Positions 43,398 to 56,560 of a stretch of 64,000 bases of DNA are shown here, piece after piece. This DNA is from Conus ventricosus (Eukaryota > Mollusca > Gastropoda > Neogastropoda > Conidae): NCBI GenBank assembly GCA_018398815.1, contig CM031595.1, positions 135,923,603-135,987,602 on the forward strand. Direction: 5' to 3'. The notes below the pieces were generated by a model that was not told where the DNA came from, did not search any database, and saw only the letters and a list, made by a program, of their open reading frames with translations. Made by a program: the position numbers and the translations under genes. How positions within the stretch are numbered: the stretch's first letter is position 1; every line of letters starts with the position of its first letter.

Positions 43398-46300
43398 AAT
43401 TCCCAAGGAGAAGGAATACGGAGTAGGAACGTTCCCTCAAAAGTAACTATGACCAAGGGGAGTCAATACTGTCAATTCTCCGCAAAACTGGGAAGGAGAA
43501 ATACAAAGTCCTACTACGACTTTTTTTGACTAAGTGTTGTCCAACACCCAACAAATCTCCAACCGAGTAGACAGTCAAGGTATGTTGTACACAAGACAGA
43601 GTGTTTGAACAACAAAGTCAACAATGTATGACTTATGACTAAGTGTAGTCAATCCACAAAACCGTTCAAACTTCGAAGGAAAGAATGCTTCCACAAACCA
43701 AATTTGCGATTCAAGAGTACTGCCACCTAAGCTAGCCCCAACGAACTGAATCGTTATCCCTGGGCTAGCTCAATAGGTAAAGCACACAAACCTCTTCTCA
43801 CAAATGAACACAGAGTATCCAAATCAATAACTAGCAAAGAGCTGGAGTTATTTCCCCTGAATTCCATCAACGAAGAGATACCCATATGTTTTCAACACTT
43901 CCCAGCGTTGAGAACCAGAGGGGGGGGGGGGGGGGGAAACAAGCTTCAAAGAAAACCTTCTGACCAGAAAACGTGGTCCAAGCTTCAACAGTTTTCCCTG
44001 TATGGAAAACAATATCCAAACTGAATCACTTCCAACAACACGATGTGAATTAATCAATCGACAAAGCACAAACTTCATCAATGTGTAACAACGACTGCCC
44101 TTGTGCACCCGTCGTGCCAATAACCCCAAACAAAATTACACAACCTGGGTTAACAAACCTATGTCGCCGTCAAATGTTAAACTCTCAAAATAAAAACTTC
44201 AAAGACGTTTACCCAGCAAAAAGGGCCAAGAGAAATCACAAACCTATACAACTGGAATTTATAACTCAACGCGTTTACTCCAACACAACCACATACCAAA
44301 GAGAAAAGCAACAAGACATCAACAAACACGCCTAAGGCAGGGACGGACAATAGAACTTACATACGCCCGTACCGCATGGCCAAACCACTAACCTAAATAC
44401 CACCGGCGACTGAGACGTAAACCCAGAAGTACACCGTGCTCACCCAACACGGTCACGTGTGGCACCGGACAGAACCCCGACTCGATCAAAACAGTGGCCC
44501 GACGAACGCGCCGAAATGGGCCTGCAGCTCGATCAAGTCCCACAGACGGGAAACCCTGCTTAAACCCACTGCTCCGTCACTGAATGGGAGACGGATGAAA
44601 GGGGGAGGGGCGCCAAAAAGGCACAAGTGGTCTTTGGAAAGACACTTATGTGTATCCACATACGCTACACTCCCCCTTCTCAACACCCGAACTGACAAAT
44701 TTATATTCCCAATCACACAGTCCACAAATTAGTGTTTGAACAATTAAAAAGCCCCCAAACATCAGCTAACTAGATAGAAAAGCAAAAATACTACTCTTGT
44801 ATGTGGCTAGACAGAAGAGGAAAGCCTATCAACTTAGGACTAATTCCCCTAGACCTAAACCAACACCGATCCTACAACCTAGTGTGTAATAACAAAATAA
44901 CACACCAAGAATATCTTTCCGTTGTGTTTTGTAAACTAGTGTAAGTAGGTAATCACTTGACTAACGCAAGACCGAGTTTCTTCCCCGCAAACACGTATCG
45001 GAACCTAGGTGTCAAAGTTTGCCCTTGTAAACAAAGCATCAAATGCTTGCAAGCCTGCCTACACTTACCTACCTCACACAGTCGCGTCTTGGTACAGGCA
45101 AATGCAAGACCAAAATCCTAGATCAGTACAACAACTGATATCGATGACTCGTCTGCACAAGCAAGACCATATCAATCTAGAGTTTCAACCCCCCCCCCCC
45201 CCCCCACCCCCCCCCCCTCTTTCTCCACCCAAGTACCTGTTCTAACTAAGTAATGAGAAAAGAGAACGAACCCAGAACCAATAGCCCCGCGCGGTACGTC
45301 TACACAAAAACCAAACAAACGCGGAGACGAACGCGGAACGGAAGCGCCGAAGGTCCACCACGGAGCTCGGAACTCACCTGCCGACAGGCACCCCAAAACC
45401 GTCCGCTCCAAATGGGTTTCCCTACTACCTCTAGAAAACCCACCCCACCAACCCCTCCCTTCAAATACACGTAAGAGAGATAGACGATCTCTCAAGGTCG
45501 GGCTAGTGAGTATCAGAGTGTCGCCTTTTAACACTACCACATACCACATTCCTGGGTACCCCGCATCTCCACCATAATTGTCCACGTCGAGTACACTGAC
45601 AGGGGGTTCTTAAACAGGAAATGTCAGTGGTCGAACGACGATCACTCAATCCCTCACACCACCAGACCACAAGAGAAAGAGGTTCCAAAACAATATTTTA
45701 CTCACAATACAACCATTCCAATCACACTACACCAGATGGGGTAAGGTCATAACAAAGAAGAGGAAGACAGCCGAGAGAGGAAAAGAAAGAAAAAAAAACC
45801 AATGGGGGCAAAGAAGAGCAGAAAGCACTAATCCATAACTACTGACCTAGTGACAAAGTAAATTAAAATAGACCACAAAAAACAAAAAAAAACCCGCCAA
45901 TATCCTGGATCCGGGGGGGGGGGGGGGAGGGGGTGGGGGGGGGGTGGGGCTACCGTCCCAACCTAACCCACTAAACACACTCAAAACATTAACATTACAG
46001 AAGAAAAGACATGTCAGAAACAATATACATCAAACAGACAGGACCTAGTCCAGGGTAAACAAAACAAAAAGAAAAAAAAAAAAAACTAATCAGTGACCGC
46101 TTCAAGCCCCCACACACACACACACCAAACCCACACCCCACCACACACGCCTTAGACACAACATCTTATCCTGTGCCCGCGGATGTCCCCGTGGGAGGTG
46201 GTCCTAAGAAGGCGAAGCCCGCATTAATAACTCGCAGTGGGCCTGGTTTCCAGTCCGAGGCGAAGAGTCCCCAGTGAAGGGTGAAAGCACACTCTCCAAC

Positions 46301-48065
46301 AGTCCTCAGGGCGGCAGTGGGCTGGTCCTTCCAGTCCGAGGTGGATGGTGGGGGGGGGGGGGGGGGTCCCAGGAAGGTGAGGCACACACCCTCAACAGTC
46401 CCGCTCAGTGCAACTACTGGTGCCTGGATACCGATGGCGTCTGCCAGGTCCCGGATGCTGGTCCTCACCAGTCCAACCGGAGCTGCCCGAAACAAATGTG
46501 GCAATTTTTTCCCCCTCGCCCAAAACGGCGGAGATCAGTCACCAGAAGAGAAGTCCATCTCTTTTATCGTCCTTTGACAATGAGTGGCGACCTTAGCTGG
46601 CAGTGCGTCATGTGAAGGGTCTCCAGTGCCGTTAAAAAGGTTGAACAATGGTCCTTGTGTCACTTTAAAAGGGTAAATAAACTATAATAACTTCTTTCAC
46701 TTTTTCCCCCTTTGCTTTTAACCTTACTCAGACATCTTGTACTAAGGATAACTTCCTTAGTCAAAATCTCAATAAATAAAACCAACAACTAAATTCACTC
46801 CAAACGTCCTGTCGACACAAACAATAGGCCAAGGACACAAGATCCGGGAACCACATGGCGGGGCGATAAACGGCCCCGGAATTCCCACACTCCGTGGTCT
46901 AAGTGTGAGCCGTCAAAAAACGCTCATAGCATCCCACCGATTCCGTCCTCGTACCTACGAAACATACCAAGGAAAATAAAACTAACACTTACGATATCCT
47001 CGCCCACATCACATATAAGCAATACAATCATGACTCGACTGTATACTCAGAAAACAACAAATACCGCTTTATTGACTAAAATGTCGTTAGAGACTTTCAA
47101 CCTAGTCCAAAGTAAACGAATACCTAGCCACAAAGGGGGACGCGAAAAAACGCAATAAAGAAAATGCTTCCTACAATTCACCACCTAATCATATCTCGAC
47201 ACCATTTTCATAACCTGTTCCGTCTTTGGAACAGTTACACACAAAAAAGGTGTGTCAGAGCAAACAGCACACTAAGAAGGCAGAAGACAAACCGCAACCA
47301 CTGAGAGGTTAGAAAAAAACCCAAATAAATCAAGACCTGCTAAGACATACCATATTAATAGTTAACCAAAATGGCGGGTGCAGGTAAGAAAACGGTCCGC
47401 TCTCCCCAATCCGATGAAGGATGGCAGCCGAAAACGCGGTGACGGTCCCCAATAAGTGGAACTCCAGGTCCCCCCCCAGGGATACCTAAGTGCTTCCTTA
47501 CCCCCAGCCTGGCCGGGATAGGGATTCCATAGGTTTACAAGCGGAATTCTTCCTTCCCACCGAAGGGGAAAGACAGTTCCAACGCAACCCCGTCGAAGTG
47601 GATTTCAAACGAGGAAGCTCCAGCAGCAGAGAGAGGGAGATATCTCCCGACTTCCAAAGTTCGTAACGAGTGCCAACCACTCGCCAAAACAAGATGGCAA
47701 CCCAGTAACAAAACACTCTCAGCTGTGTCACTGACAATCAGCTGATGAACCGACGTGGAAACGATAAAAATAGAAAAAAGAAGCCTTAAAAGAAAAAAAT
47801 GAAGATAAGTAATGGAGGATGAGAGCAAAAAATGCACGGACGCAGCGCACCCTGATGAACACGAATAACAAACTGGTCAACACCCGGCCAAATGTAGTGA
47901 AGATGTCGCTGGCCACACTCCCTTTAATAACAGGTTTGGGAAGAAATGAATTGTCTTCCAACCAAAAGGATTTACGTCCGTGACAACACGAATTGGCAAA
48001 GGCCAAGAATGGAAGTTTTCCAATATATAACAGGCTTAAAACCGGTTTGTTTTTCTGGAATTGTC
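43398..48065. other. Unclassified A/C-rich block with G/C homopolymers
   Basis: Strand-biased composition with few TG-rich stretches, and runs of G or C at 43920-43936, 45189-45217, 45913-45945 and 46350-46366. An imperfect direct repeat of about 80-130 bp lies at 46250-46400 (CCAGTCCGAGG ... CAACAGTCC, twice). Several open frames of 60-140 codons match no family I know. It occupies the position where contig 1 has a retrotransposon next to block B. Probably a transposable element or a low-quality contig end. Confidence 0.45.
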
Positions 48066-48788
48066 TAATGCACCTGAAAGTTGAGTTCCCCCTCTTTTTT
48101 CATGTAAGCGTCAAGATACATATCAAGTGATTCAAGGCAGGGAAAAATTAAAAAGGATAAGACATGAACTATTTGGGAAATAGTTGTTGCAAAGACAGGT
48201 ACTGATGAGTTATATGACCTGTCCAGCTGACATCAGTGGGGTAACCGATGTATCTGTCACGACAACCATCTGTTCACATCCTTGAATGAAATGACTGATA
48301 CGGGACTGTTCTGTGATGGCTGATACTTCATTTAATTCAGATCTTATCACAAGAGTGCAAACCACCTCAAAAAGCTTATAAGAAGTTTTAATGCATTTTC
48401 CTCATTGTAGATGTGACCATATACTTTCAGTTTCCGGAACTAAATGAAACTCTTCAGCACATTTTATTAAGCAGGAAACCTAAGTCATTAACAGTTGTTT
48501 TACATGCAGGGCAGCTGTCGAGCAACTTTCATCAAACTTAACAGTTTACCAACTCAGAAAGAACCAATAAAACTTTCTTTCTGTTGCCAACAAGTGAGAT
48601 TCCTTATCATATGAGATCTACCACAGACCCCAATACAATTCCAGTTTATAATGGATGTCAAAGTGACCCTCTGTTCCAAAAATCATATGGAATGTTAACA
48701 GGAAAGTAGACATTCAAACTGTAAAAATAACGTCACAGAATTCCATTTCGATACAATCCATATCATTTACCTTTTTACACAAACTTAC

Positions 48789-48892
48789 CTGAAGAAAATA
48801 AGAGCCACATTTTGGCAGCAGCATCAAGGTGAAGAACACTGTCAGAAACAACCATAAGGCTCTGAAGATGTAGCTCAGGGGCCCAGGGAAAT
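48789..48892 (-). CDS. ALG1: ALG1 exon b, contig 3 copy (intact)
   Basis: The exon has 104 bp (2 + 34 codons), acceptor CTATCCAG and donor GTAAGT. It reads [20 protein letters not shown] then TLMLLPKCGSYFLQ and ends in phase 0, as needed by exon c (NPPTIPT). The hydrophobic run is the membrane-associated segment of the N-terminal domain. Confidence 0.92.
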
Positions 48893-49444
48893 CTGGATAG
48901 AAATACAAATGTCAAAAATAAAATTAATCTCAGATTTACATAAAAATGAACAAGAGATACATTAAGATTTATTATGAGCACATACTAAACAAGAAAAGTA
49001 ACTTTTGGTCCAATAGTGGAGCGATTACATGCCCATGCTGCTGGCATATTTTGGAGTCATGGGCATGCAACTGTTTCACGATGGGAGCAGAAGTTTGCTC
49101 ACTTTTTTTGCTGTAGCTGTTTACATCTGCCTACTTCACCTTCAGTTTCTTTTAACATTAGGTGTGCAGCAGGAACATGAGAAAGACGGGCAAATCAGGA
49201 GGGAACAGATGATCATGATGTTTTCATTGAGGAATAGAGTGTGGGAAAAGACATCCAACAGAAATGCAAGTTTTCCAGAGAACAGAATGGGTTAAATAAA
49301 ATCAAGCCATATCTCAAGTGAAGATTTAATAATACACAGGAAATGTAAAGTATTCTGTGGATACAATGCATATATTTCTTAAGACGATGAACCAGCTGTC
49401 TTGCTTTTATTTTGTGTGTGTGTGTTTTCTAGTGTGTGCATGCA

Positions 49445-49489
<45 letters not shown>

Positions 49490-50860
49490 GTGCGCGTGTG
49501 TGCATGTGTGCGCACGCGCGCACATGTATATGTAGCTGTGTCTATCTATGTGGGCATGTGTGTATGTTATGATGTATGATGTACATAATTTTCTCTGTCT
49601 GAATATATGTGTTTACTTTGCTGGCACTCCTCTTGCACAGCTGCAATCAGATGCAGAACAAGATCAGCTGCCAGGTAACAACATCAGCAGTGAAAAGATA
49701 CCCTTCCCCACCCCTCCCACACACAACACACACATATGAAACAGGTAAAGGTCATTAACCTCCTAATTTTGATAGCTAAAAAATATGTACAACTTTAACA
49801 ACGTAACATAAATAAAGAACTACCCTTATTCAATGTCTTTATTTTCATACGAGATTGAAAAGTACACAATCTGAATATATATGTATGAAACATGAAGAAA
49901 CTGCATCACTTTTGGAATGCTTTTTGAATTTAAAACAAAAATGCTTGGTCTTTACTATCACCCCACCACAGTTTACTTCACAAACGTGCAAAAAGTTGAC
50001 ATGTATTTCATGCATACTTTTTTCTTTAATAAATTCTGATGTCAGCTTCTTTCTTTCTCTCTCTCTCTCAAAAAAAACAAAAACAAAAACAAAACGTAAC
50101 AAAAAACTCTGAACTAACCAATCGACCAAACAAAGTATGAAATCCATCCAAACACTTAATGCATACAAATCATTAACTGATCACAAACAAAATCATGCAT
50201 TTGTACAAGAAAGTCAAAAACAACTTGTTTTCAACAATGTTATATTTGTACCTGTGCACTTTTTTAACTGAAGATTTTTTTAGGGGAAGTCTCCTTGTTT
50301 GTTCTGTGTGGTCTCTCCTGCATTTCTGCTAGGCGATTGGGTGTCATAAGCACTAAAGCAGCATTCATTTGTAGTTATGGGCGACTATTCATTTCATCAA
50401 GGGAGCAAGAGTTATCTTACTTGTTGTTTTATTAAAGAAAAAAAATCAGAAATGAGGACTTGAGACAGGAGTCATTTTTGTACAGATCCTGAGGAGGACT
50501 TGGTGCTGGAAATCCTTCAGACACCAACATCCAAGACCATCCGTCAGGCTCTGACACAGAACCAGCATGGGAGAAGGAAGAAGGAATGAACCAGACACAG
50601 CTAGAGAAAAGACACTGTGGCAGAGCTGGAAGGGAAGAGAACCACCTGGACAGAGGCAAAAAGACTATTCCAAGGACACAGACTCTGGAAAAATGTTTCT
50701 CCCTTTGGGGTTAAGGGCCAAAGAATATGACCAATCGCACCATACCACATACACACACAGTATAGTGAGGGCATCTTTATGAACCTGAAACTTGATAACT
50801 TAAAAACAAAAACTCCTGCTACTTTAACTAAAAGAAAAAACAACAACCAAACAAACTTAC

Positions 50861-50941
50861 ATTTGAAAAATTGAGGTGCTTCCTTTATTGCACTGATTTC
50901 AATGCTTTCATTTTCTTGTATTTCCCGGTGAGGAACAGAAC
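50861..50941 (-). CDS. ALG1: ALG1 exon a, contig 3 copy (intact)
   Basis: The exon has 81 bp, acceptor TTTGTTTCCAG and donor GTAAGT. It reads [20 protein letters not shown] then APQFFK and leaves one base. Joined to exon b it gives a Tyr codon and FFKYFPGPLSYIF, a good fit to ALG1. This is the copy to use for the gene model. Confidence 0.9.
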
Positions 50942-51036
50942 CTGGAAACAAAGTTAAGCATTATAAATACATGTCCACTGGAAGATTTACTATATGTATT
51001 AACATCATAGTAAGTGTAAGCCAGTCTACCAGAAAT

Positions 51037-51088
51037 CTCTCTCTCTCTCACACACACACACACACTCACACACACACATGCACACACA

Positions 51089-51122
<34 letters not shown>

Positions 51123-51320
51123 ACACACACACACAACACACACACACAGAGTGTATGCCAGTCTGAGAAATCTCTCTTCCCCACTCTCTCTGTCTCTCTC
51201 TCTCTCTCACACACATGTACGCACGCATGCATGTACGCATGCATGCATGCACGCACGCACGCGCGCGTGCGCACACACACACACACACACGCACACACAC
51301 ACACATACACGCACAAAGAC
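51037..51320 (+). repeat. (CT)n(AC)n compound tract, block B'
   Basis: Allele of 25398-25615, about 65 bases longer. Confidence 0.95.
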
Positions 51321-51599
51321 ATCATCACACATTCATATTGACATGCACACAAATACAAATTTTAGGAGCTATTCTGAAGAGTCATTTAAAAATAATTTGG
51401 ATGTGTCGTGTGAAATAAATGACATAATTATTGATAGTTATTTTTCATCAACTGTATCAAAATTGGTTGATTCATATCCTGATTTGATAAACATCATCTG
51501 CATTGTGTTGTGCAGAAAGTTTCTGTCTAGATTCTCTTTTGTATGTATTCCATGAATGGGCGAGTCAGTATTGCATGCTGTTCATGGAGTGCATCCTGG

Positions 51600-51825
51600 C
51601 TTAATTAAGTGTCTAGTCAAAAATTCTGAATGAAATAACTCAGTAAATAATGGCAATGATGCAACATGATGATGAAGTGCTTGCTTGCTTAATCAAATAT
51701 CAAGTCAAAAATTCTGAATGAAATAACTTATTAAACAATGGAAGAGCTTGCATAATGATGAAGATCTTGCTGGCTTAATCAACGGTCTAGTCAAAAATTC
51801 TGAATGAAAAACTCAGTAGATGGCA
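51600..51825 (+). repeat. Three-copy tandem repeat of about 100 bp (block B')
   Basis: Counterpart of 25918-26170, shorter because the insertion near 26075 is absent. Confidence 0.85.
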
Positions 51826-52107
51826 GTAATTAGTTGGTCTTTAATATCTGCTAGAGGTAGCTTTCTCAGATGATGAAATGCCATTGCAAGTTTCTGAATC
51901 TAGTATATAGCAAAACATTTTCATAAAGGTTCCTTGTGTTAGAGAAATTTTCCTTTAGTCATTCACTATGGCTTTTTAGCCTAACACACCTTTTCTCTCT
52001 TTCAAAAAAAAATCTATCTTTTATTTAACTTTATTCTTTATGCCTCAAATACTACACAATAATTACTTGGAAAGTGTTTTCATAGTTCACAAGACATAAA
52101 TGAAAAA

Positions 52108-52490
52108 TACTTGCTTTTTACCTTCCTCATGAATATACAGTAGGTCTCACAGACTTTGTGGTGAAAATTTTCATAACATTTCACAGACCTCCTCTCTGTA
52201 ATGAAGGAAAATGTTATCCTCATTCCTAGCTAGTGTGTCTCACAAACCCATATTTTCTCTCACGTAGCACAAAAGAGGATGAACCAACTGACAATGTTAA
52301 TTCCACTCGTACTGTTTTTTGTTTGTTTGTTTGTTTTCTTTTTATTGTTTTTGTTTTTGTTGCTTTGTGTGGTTAAAACACCTCTGCGTCATTGAGCTTC
52401 ATATTACTTCCTGAATTTATGTGCATGACTCAAGGCATCTGATGGCAAACTCGACCCACTCCTGTCCTCTACTGACTCTGTGTGTGGTGT

Positions 52491-52543
<53 letters not shown>

Positions 52544-52576
52544 TGTGTGTGAGTGCGTGTGTTCATGCGTGTGCGT

Positions 52577-52615
<39 letters not shown>

Positions 52616-53240
52616 CCGCATGAGTGTTGCTTGTTTGGGTGTATCTGTATGTGACACTGAGTGAGATAGACTGAGTCAGTTCACTTCTTTGTAAACCAAC
52701 AGACTGATGCAGACATGGTGTATATGTGTCTTTGTATTGTATCTTCATATAGTGTGCAGAGGGAATGGGAAAAAATTATACATTGTAGGTGCAACTCTGC
52801 TTACAGTCTTAAAACATAGTTCTATTGTTTATAGCTGACCATTTTGGACTCTAAAGGATTAAGAAAAAAATATTTTTGAGGTATAACTGTAGTGCAAACA
52901 TCTTCTGATGACCTCATAAAGTGGGCACTGAAGATAGGCAGAACTTTAAGAGACATCAGAAGACTCAAACAGAAATTTAGGGCACGCTGGGTTGCCTCAT
53001 AGTAAGTCTTCAGTGATTCTTTGAAACAAAATCTCATGCCCACTGAAATGATGTGACACACTTTGTATGGTCTTGGACAGGCAAGAGAAATGATGAGCAG
53101 ATAAAAAATCAAACAAACAAACAAATGAAAAAGTTTAGCTCTCTGTTTGAAGATGAGAGGTGAGACTGATATTTCTGCTATTAGCTGTTAAGGGCAAGTT
53201 TTTCCTAAACAGAGATCTGTATGGACATCTTATAAGGTTT
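52108..53240. other. Contig 3 right of block B', presumed ALG1 5' side
   Basis: Would contain the first ALG1 intron if contig 3 is colinear. Holds a (GT)n tract. No ALG1 first exon found. Confidence 0.5.
52480..52615 (+). repeat. (GT)n microsatellite on contig 3
   Basis: Two GT tracts separated by GAGTGCGTGTGTTCATGCGTG. Confidence 0.95.
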
Positions 53241-53680
53241 GGCAAGCAGATGACATCTGCTTCCAATGACGCACATATGTGCGTCCATGACGCACTATGA
53301 GCGAAAAGGACGCACTAACAAAACGTGTAGCGAGTCCTGCGGGACGCACTACAAAATCAGGCAAACCTCAAAACATGCCGCGGTCAGTGATCAAAGCTGA
53401 GCACACCACAAGCTTTGCGCGCGATTGCCTGCCGTCAAATTCAGGACAGTGTGTTGCCCGTGAAAGTACAGTAAGCAGAGAAGCTGCATAAACACTGATA
53501 GGCTCGCCTTGTGGCCCACGTCACTGAATGGTTACTCAGTCAACTAGCTGACTTATTCAGACTGTGGCGCCTGCCGCCACTAATTAACCAATTCGATGAC
53601 TCACAAGTTGTAACAATCGCGTGCACAAGCCTAGGCGAACGAAGCAGAAAGGAAGTTCACGGCTATCGCATCTCGCAAAT

Positions 53681-54007
53681 ATGTCGTTGCTTCAGTGGTT
53701 GGGCGCTCCTAAAAAACACAAAGAAACATCTTCTGAAGATGTTCATGGGGACTCTCTATACCCCCTCTGGGACCTCTATAGCATCAGTGAAGGAGTCCCT
53801 GGGACCCCCTGTCTGTCAGTACAAATGGTAGCACTGACAGATGTTGTTCACAGTTCACGTCATGGGCTCTCCTCACACATCGGAGATCTGATGACAAACA
53901 AACCGATAAGTAAGGAGAGCACATCTCTGCCTCTTTCAGTAGACAAGTTCATACAAAAAAGTGATGAACAGCATTATCTCTCAGTTCTTCTAAATTCAAG
54001 TCGATGA
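53681..54007 (+). CDS. Candidate 108-codon open frame beginning MSLLQWLGAPKKHKET
   Basis: ATG in the context AAATATGTC, shortly after a CpG-richer, palindrome-bearing stretch. The protein is polar, starts MSLLQWLGAPKKHKETSSED and ends LSVLLNSSR. The short hydrophobic start followed by a basic stretch resembles the N-termini of some hAT-type transposases, but no zinc-finger or catalytic motif is present. It could be the first exon of a transposase or a chance frame. Confidence 0.3.
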   Translation: MSLLQWLGAPKKHKETSSEDVHGDSLYPLWDLYSISEGVPGTPCLSVQMVALTDVVHSSRHGLSSHIGDLMTNKPISKESTSLPLSVDKFIQKSDEQHYLSVLLNSSR

Positions 54008-54884
54008 ACAATTGGTGTCACACAAGTCGATGAACAACTGGTGTCGTATCACCAACATTCCTTCATGGATGCCTGCCAAATAAGCAGACAAATGTGTGAT
54101 AAAACTGTTGTGAGTAACATATGTGATAAATAATTACCCCCCTGAGAGCTGAGCATACAGCTGGACTGATTTGTCAGATGAGACAGGAGTCTGAACAGGA
54201 ATATTGTGATTAAGCCTGTCATTCATCTTCTCTAAAACAGTAATGAGTACAACATACCCTCTTTGTGTTATTGCTGTAAGATAAGATGAAGCAGTGTACA
54301 GCATCATTTTCTTCACCCAACTGTTTTGCTGTGAGTGATGCCACTTTACTTTGATTTCATTTGCATCATCACATGTAAGTTATTCTAAACTTTTGATGGA
54401 CACTTAAAGGGTTAATAGGAACCAAGATCAAGAACATTTCATCAATACATCCTGGCATATGGAAAATCCATGTCTTCATCTTTAATACTGTGTTCCTGCA
54501 GCCTTTTGGTTTCAGTTATTACAAACTGCAATACCTAAAATTGAAAGCTGAATTATTTACCCACATATATATTTCATTTTCTTTCCCAGTAAAGAGGACT
54601 AAAAAAGAAAAAAATAGTCAATTAAAAAAAAGAAAGATGACAGTAACAAGATCAGCAGAAACAGATTTCAAAGTTAGAAGGTCAATAACAAACCATAAAT
54701 AAACAATGATGGGGGCATACAAATATCACTAGACTGCCGCTTCAAGTATTCAAGGACATGAATTTCAAACACACCACAGCATATAATCTCTTAATTTGAA
54801 TGAACATTATTATGGAACAGAGACTTGCTTTTCTTTTGACTATGTCACTTTTTTAAATCTCAAGCTTTGCAATTTTAAGGGACA

Positions 54885-54936
54885 CACACACACACATGTA
54901 ATGTATACACACACATGCATGTACATACATGTATGT

Positions 54937-55011
<75 letters not shown>

Positions 55012-55015
55012 AATG

Positions 55016-55055
<40 letters not shown>

Positions 55056-55097
55056 TCTGTGTGTTGTAAGCCCGTGTGTGTGTGTGTGTGTGTGTGG

Positions 55098-55128
<31 letters not shown>

Positions 55129-55165
55129 TGTATGGTGTGTGTGTGTGTGTTTGTGTGCCTGTGTG
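54885..55165 (+). repeat. Very long (GT)n microsatellite on contig 3
   Basis: About 280 bases of GT with few interruptions; long open frames across it are artefacts. Confidence 0.95.
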
Positions 55166-55339
55166 TTGTGTGTGATCAATGATTTGTGACTGGACAGATG
55201 TGGTGGCACTTCAAGGTGATGGATGCTCATTCACACTGACTGATGCAAGGACAGAACAATTATGTTGTCAATTGAGTGCTTCGTAGAAAATGTCCTGCCT
55301 GTAGAGGGAGGGGTATCATGGCCAACATTAAAATGACTC

Positions 55340-55440
55340 AGTAGCATTTTCATAGGTACTGGTGGGTGCTTCATAATGACTTGAATTTGATATTGATTGC
55401 TCCTTTGGACAATGATACTAAAGCTGCAAAATGATAAATC
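55340..55440 (+). repeat. Interspersed core repeat, degraded copy
   Basis: AATGACTCAGTAGCA, CTGGTGGGTGCTTCATAATG and ATTGATTGCTCCTTTGGA align loosely with the family. Confidence 0.4.
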
Positions 55441-56330
55441 TAAATAGCTGTGTTTAGGGGCACTTGAATGAGCGGGTGGAGCTCGTGTTCCAGCTGAGAT
55501 CCTGGTTAAATCCGTGGGGTAAACATCCGGTGTAGCTTTTCACCCAATCTTTCATTCATTAAAAAAAAATAAAAGGTTCCGGCTTCAGGGAATTATTGTC
55601 GTCGATTTGCTTTTCATCTATCCCTAAGTATGAGACCACCGATTTCCTTCAACAAAACATTAAAAGTAACATAAAATATTACTTAGACTTTTTTCAGCCC
55701 TGAAGCGACTCTGGTAGTCTGCTGGTGGGTAATTGTAAAGTTTAGTTACTAAACTCACGGGCCCCTCAAATGAAAACATACAGGGTGTTTTTACACTAAC
55801 CTCGATGCGTGAGTCGATGCAACCCTCAGCTAAGCTCTAAGACCACTCCTTCTTTAGATTTGTCCATTTTTTCACGGACTTACTCAGTATTCGACATCGT
55901 TCTGCACGCCATGTTGATTGCTGATCACGTGGTCAGCAACTTCTTTTTCGTAGTTGATCACAACGTATAAAACAACAAATATAAAAGGTGTCAACAGAGC
56001 TATTTGCACGCTGTACAACATTTCTGTTTAGTTCGATGTCGTCTGCAATACCTTGCTTCGTGTCTTATAATGGTAGAGTGACGTCCCCTGAGCTGGCGTT
56101 TATTTTCTCAGCGTTAATTCCCTTGTTGAATAGTTATTATTAATTAGTTATGCTACGATTCATTTTTCCTTTCAGAGTTCGCTGTCATCTTGCCATTGGA
56201 TTTTCCGACATTTTACACCTCTTCCCCAACAAAACAAAAACAATTTCTTTTTCTTCATCTCAGTTTTTGTTTTTGTTTTTACTCCCGTGTGTAATAACTT
56301 GTAGCCTATCCAACACAAAGGTCTATAGAG

Positions 56331-56560
56331 TAGTAGTAGTAGTAGTAGTAGTAGGCCTAGTAGTAATAGTATAGTAGCAGCAGTAGTAGTAGAAGTAGTA
56401 ATAATAGTAGCAGCAGCAGCAGCAGCAGTAGTAGTGGTAGCGGTACGTAGTCTTACAAGTAATAGTAGTATGTGTGATGTAGTGGTGGCGGTAGTAGGCC
56501 TTAGTTGAGGTAGTAGTAGTAGTAGTAGTTGCTGTTGTTATTGTAGCAGTCATCTTTGGT
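56331..56560 (+). repeat. (TAG)n/(CAG)n trinucleotide repeat
   Basis: Imperfect GTA/GCA triplets, including (GCA)6. No coding evidence around it. Confidence 0.9.

Larger units (their letters stand above)
48066..52107 (+). repeat. Block B', second copy on contig 3
   Basis: Direct counterpart of 22446-26455. It keeps ALG1 exons a and b in frame where contig 1 does not. Microsatellite tracts differ in length and the 43-bp insertion near 26075 of contig 1 is absent here. Confidence 0.95.

Noticed and set aside
42264..43529. Long open frames of about 340-420 codons across the gap at 42398-43397
   Set aside because: They consist of translated N; only a few real codons flank the gap.
43750..43825. 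tRNA-like A box (TAGCTCAATAGG) suggesting a SINE
   Set aside because: The expected B box is poorly matched and the surrounding block is unclassified; evidence is insufficient.
50567..50782. 71-codon plus-strand frame conserved between blocks B and B' ([20 protein letters not shown])
   Set aside because: Conservation is explained by the block duplication. The frame overlaps no splice signals and lies antisense in an ALG1 intron.
54796..55230. Cys/Val-rich and His/Thr-rich open frames of about 125 codons
   Set aside because: Translations of (GT)n and (AC)n microsatellites; the same applies to similar frames at 3145, 7844, 25390, 33754, 51026 and 52469.
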